Origin: Hyphomicrobiales bacterium
GTDB taxonomy: Bacteria; Pseudomonadota; Alphaproteobacteria; Rhizobiales; OSC116
Direction of reading: 5' to 3'
DNA length: 9,245 bases
Assembly (NCBI GenBank): GCA_013214985.1
Contig: JABSRY010000061.1
Location: 1-9,245 of the forward strand
The notes below the pieces were generated by a model. The model was not told where the DNA came from. It did not search any database and saw only the letters and a list, made by a program, of their open reading frames with translations. The position numbers and the translations under genes are program-made. Below are positions 6,820 to 9,245 of this stretch, in pieces. Position 1 is the first letter of the stretch; each line of letters begins with the position of its first letter.

Positions 6820-7692
6820 ATGGCGATGCAAAATAAAAATACCAACCCTACATTTTACCTTTTAATGATTTGTTTGATTGTCATGTCATTAGGGCCAATT
6901 TTATTGATGCTAGCGACTTCCTTTAAAACCAATGTGGATGTATATGATGTATCAGTAGGGTCGTTCTTCTTTACACCGACGATAAGAAATTACGAATCTG
7001 TATTGTGCAATGTGCTCTGGTATGAGCCTTCTCATGTGGATTATTGTGACCCAACATTTGGACGTGCTCTTGGCAATTCGCTATTCATTGCCATCATTTC
7101 GACAGGCATTACATTGGTTCTCGGCACAATGGCGGCCTATGCATTGGTAAGGTTTAAATTCATTGGGCAATCTACTGTTTCAATGACTACTTTGCTGATG
7201 AGAATGGTACCACCTGCTGTGTTATTAGTCCCAGTTTTTGGTATATGGACTTTTCAATTTGGTTTAGACGGTACTTATGCTGGTATCATTCTAATTTATA
7301 CCGCAATGAATTTACCATTTGTTATTTGGATATTGCAAAGTTTCATCGTGCAAGTACCAATTCAGCTGGAAGAAGCGGCCAAAATGGACGGTGCTGGTAG
7401 CATGCAAATTTTGTTTTTGGTGGTGATGCCGATTATTAAACCTGGTTTAGCAGCCGCTGCAATCTTTACGTTTAGAATTGTTTGGAATGAGTTTTTGCTT
7501 GGAAACGCCTTGTTAGATCGCAATACTAGAACAGTCCCCGTGACAATTGTTAATTCAATAACTGAATATGACATTGACTGGGGCGTGATTATGGCAACAG
7601 GCATGTTGCTTGCCATTCCACCATTAATTTTTACATTTTTAGCTTCTAAGCAGATTATTACTGGCATGACGGCTGGTGCGGTGAAGGGATGA
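6820..7692 (+). CDS. CUT1 ABC transporter permease, MalG/UgpE type
   Basis: This is the second channel subunit, 290 residues, with about six membrane segments (roughly 11-33, 85-109, 121-143, 152-173, 207-228 and 256-276). The EAA coupling motif runs from 184 to 204 (EEAAKMDGAGSMQILFLVVMP). FLLGNALLDRNTRTVPVTIV near the end is typical of the family. AAAGGG at 6808-6812 precedes the ATG. The periplasmic loop between the first two membrane segments (about 55-84) is longer than in many relatives and contains Cys63 and Cys76, close enough for a disulfide. The last four bases (ATGA) are shared with the next gene, a sign of translational coupling to the b561-like protein. Confidence 0.92.
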   Translation: MAMQNKNTNPTFYLLMICLIVMSLGPILLMLATSFKTNVDVYDVSVGSFFFTPTIRNYESVLCNVLWYEPSHVDYCDPTFGRALGNSLFIAIISTGITLVLGTMAAYALVRFKFIGQSTVSMTTLLMRMVPPAVLLVPVFGIWTFQFGLDGTYAGIILIYTAMNLPFVIWILQSFIVQVPIQLEEAAKMDGAGSMQILFLVVMPIIKPGLAAAAIFTFRIVWNEFLLGNALLDRNTRTVPVTIVNSITEYDIDWGVIMATGMLLAIPPLIFTFLASKQIITGMTAGAVKG

Positions 7693-8408
7693 TTTTAGAA
7701 TGGTTGTTAACATCTATCGATGTCCCCCGTGCGCATGACATTGGAACTGGTATATCGTGGCATGCGAGGGTAATGATCCTTGCATGGGGTGTTTTATCGC
7801 CATCAGCAATTATTATTGCGCGATTTTATAAAATTTTGCCTAAACAAGATTGGCCAAAAGAATTGGATTGGCGTTTCTGGTGGAAGTATCATTGGATGAT
7901 TAATGTGTTGGCGATAATTTTGTCGGTTATTGGCTTGGTAGTGATCTTGAATAGTAAATCCAATAGTGAATTGCTAGGCTTGCACAAAGTTACAGGCTAT
8001 ATCGTACTTAGTTTTGCGTTTATGCAAGGCATGTCAGGTATGTTTCGTGGCACAAAAGGCGGGCCAACAAAGCCCGCAAAAGATGGCTCGTTAAACGGCG
8101 ATCATTATAATATGACAGCTTGGCGTTTAATGTTTGAACGTGTTCATAAAACAGTTGGCTATGCTACTTTAATCATTATTGTAATTTGTATTTTGGATGG
8201 TTTATGGATGACCAATGCACCAAGGTGGATGTGGCTTGCAATCATCGTATGGTGGATTATGTTGATCGTAACGTCTATTTATCTACAACGTAGAGGCCGT
8301 GCTATAGAAACCTATCAAGCCATATGGGGGCCAGATAACATTCACCCTGGCAATAAACTACCTCCAGTAGGCTGGTATGTTCGACGCCCTGGCGATGATA
8401 TCGATTAA
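7689..8408 (+). CDS. Cytochrome b561-like multi-haem-histidine membrane protein
   Basis: The 239-residue protein has five hydrophobic segments (about 26-46, 70-88, 101-118, 155-173 and 179-199). Histidines lie near the ends of the helices: His25 (WHARVM), His68 (KYHWMIN), His99 (GLHKVTGY) and His153 (RVHKTVGY). This spacing, with the WHARxMxLAWGVLxPxxIIIARF opening and the GLHKxxGY segment, fits the cytochrome b561 / DOMON-associated b561 fold, in which paired His residues hold two b-type haems and pass electrons across the membrane. Assignment of the ligands is inference. His16, His139 and His219 are extra. The start ATG overlaps the permease stop as ATGA. Its cytoplasmic or periplasmic partner is not in the window. 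The lactonase gene follows after 26 bp, so a role in oxidising the imported sugar, or in periplasmic redox balance, is conceivable but unproven. Confidence 0.8.
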   Translation: MILEWLLTSIDVPRAHDIGTGISWHARVMILAWGVLSPSAIIIARFYKILPKQDWPKELDWRFWWKYHWMINVLAIILSVIGLVVILNSKSNSELLGLHKVTGYIVLSFAFMQGMSGMFRGTKGGPTKPAKDGSLNGDHYNMTAWRLMFERVHKTVGYATLIIIVICILDGLWMTNAPRWMWLAIIVWWIMLIVTSIYLQRRGRAIETYQAIWGPDNIHPGNKLPPVGWYVRRPGDDID

Positions 8409-8434
8409 AGTGAATAAAAGGCTTAGGAGTAGCA

Positions 8435-9245
8435 ATGTTTGGATCATTAGAAGGCACGGGGTTTGAAGTTTTAAACCCAAGTTTTGAATCTTGTTTTATC
8501 GGCCATCAACAGGTTGAACGTCTTTGGACTGGTGCAAGATGGTCTGAAGGGCCGTGTTGGTTTGCCGCTGGGCGATACTTAACGTGGTCAGACATTCCAA
8601 ACAATCGTATGATGCGTTGGGATGAGACGGATGGCTCAGTTTCAGAATTTAGAACCTCGGCTAACAATTGTAACGGCCACGCCATCGACGGGCAGGGGCG
8701 CTTAGTCTCCTGCGAGCATTTAACCAGACGTGTTACCCGTACCGACTATAATGGCCGCATAAAAGTGATTGCCGATAATTATAATGGCAAAAGGTTGAAT
8801 TCACCGAATGACGTTGTAGTTAAGTCGGATGGCTCAATTTGGTTCACAGATCCTTCTTATGGTATTTTGTCAGACTATGAGGGTAAAAAAGCCAATAGTG
8901 AATTGGACGGCTGCCATGTTTATCGAGTAGATGGGCGAAGTTTAGAAATTACAAAGGTTGCGGATGATTTTTTCAAACCAAATGGCTTAGCATTCAGCGT
9001 CGACGAAAAATATTTATATATTTCTGACACTGGCGCAACACATGATAAAAATGGCCCTGCCCATATTCGGAAAATAAACGTAAATATTGATGGTAAAACA
9101 CTCGGTAAATCTATCGTATTTGCTGAATCTACGAATGGGTTTTTTGATGGCTTTAGATTTGACAATGAAGGTCGTATTTGGACATCTGCGGGCGATGGAG
9201 TGCATTGCCTTGACCAAAATGGCAAATTAATAGGTAAAATAAAAA
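8435..9245 (+). CDS. SMP-30/gluconolactonase family lactonase (3' end outside window)
   Basis: The ATG at 8435 follows TTAGGAGT, a strong site 5 bases upstream. The frame stays open for 270 codons to the window edge; family members are about 300 residues, so only a short C-terminal piece is missing. It is a six-bladed beta-propeller of the regucalcin/gluconolactonase family. The expected metal ligands are Glu38 in ARWSEGPCWF, Asn125 in NSPNDVVV and Asp238 in DGFRFD. Asn183 in KPNGLAFS and WFTDPSYG (136-143) are also characteristic. Such enzymes hydrolyse aldono-lactones (gluconolactone, xylono- or arabinono-lactone) to the open sugar acid. In this operon it would act after a sugar dehydrogenase that is not seen here. 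There is no signal peptide, so it is probably cytoplasmic. The exact lactone is unknown. Confidence 0.9.
   Translation, partial: MFGSLEGTGFEVLNPSFESCFIGHQQVERLWTGARWSEGPCWFAAGRYLTWSDIPNNRMMRWDETDGSVSEFRTSANNCNGHAIDGQGRLVSCEHLTRRVTRTDYNGRIKVIADNYNGKRLNSPNDVVVKSDGSIWFTDPSYGILSDYEGKKANSELDGCHVYRVDGRSLEITKVADDFFKPNGLAFSVDEKYLYISDTGATHDKNGPAHIRKINVNIDGKTLGKSIVFAESTNGFFDGFRFDNEGRIWTSAGDGVHCLDQNGKLIGKIK

Noticed and set aside
8920..9225. Overlapping minus-strand open frames within the lactonase gene.
   Set aside because: They show no recognisable family features and lie entirely opposite a well-supported SMP-30 coding frame. The same holds for the other minus-strand frames across the window.

Overview
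The window is a piece of an AT-rich (roughly 40% G+C by eye) Gram-negative chromosome or large replicon. All recognisable genes lie on the + strand and are tightly packed. A periplasmic binding protein with a cleavable signal peptide, a MalK/UgpC-type sugar ABC system, a GguC-type protein, a ketoglutaric-semialdehyde-type aldehyde dehydrogenase and an SMP-30 lactonase together suggest a proteobacterium. The protein content resembles alphaproteobacterial sugar-uptake loci most, although the base composition is low for most of that class. This placement is an inference.

Layout: positions 1-~190 hold the C-terminal end of an IS110-family transposase that runs in from the left edge. It abuts a GguC/AraD1-family gene that has lost its N-terminal half (189-707). 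Nine bases later comes an intact NADP-type aldehyde dehydrogenase of the 2,5-dioxopentanoate (alpha-ketoglutaric semialdehyde) class (717-2216), then a LacI-family repressor most like the gluconate repressor GntR (2226-3251). The 90-bp gap after the repressor carries two adjacent operator-like palindromes of the GntR-box type, TTGTTATCGGTAACAA and a perfect 34-bp palindrome built on ATGTTATCGATAACAT. They overlap a TATAAT -10 box. Downstream is a CUT1 sugar transporter: ATPase (3342-4430), binding protein (4462-5790), a strong stem-loop followed by T residues (5802-5830), and two permeases (5898-6815, 6820-7692). A cytochrome b561-like membrane protein overlaps the second permease by 4 bp (7689-8408), and an SMP-30/gluconolactonase gene runs off the right edge (8435-9245+). 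There is no gene-free stretch over 300 bases.

Working model (inference): the repressor senses a sugar or sugar-acid and controls uptake by the CUT1 transporter. The lactonase opens an aldonolactone, and the GguC protein plus aldehyde dehydrogenase would do the last two steps of a non-phosphorylative (Weimberg-type) pentose route ending at 2-oxoglutarate. The sugar dehydrogenase and aldonate dehydratase are not in the window. The b561-like protein could carry electrons from a membrane-linked sugar oxidation, but nothing in the window proves this. The truncated gguC implies that the pathway is broken here unless another copy exists. I see no wholly new system. The points most worth a second look are the repressor/operator architecture, the IS junction and the b561 gene embedded in a sugar-transport operon.
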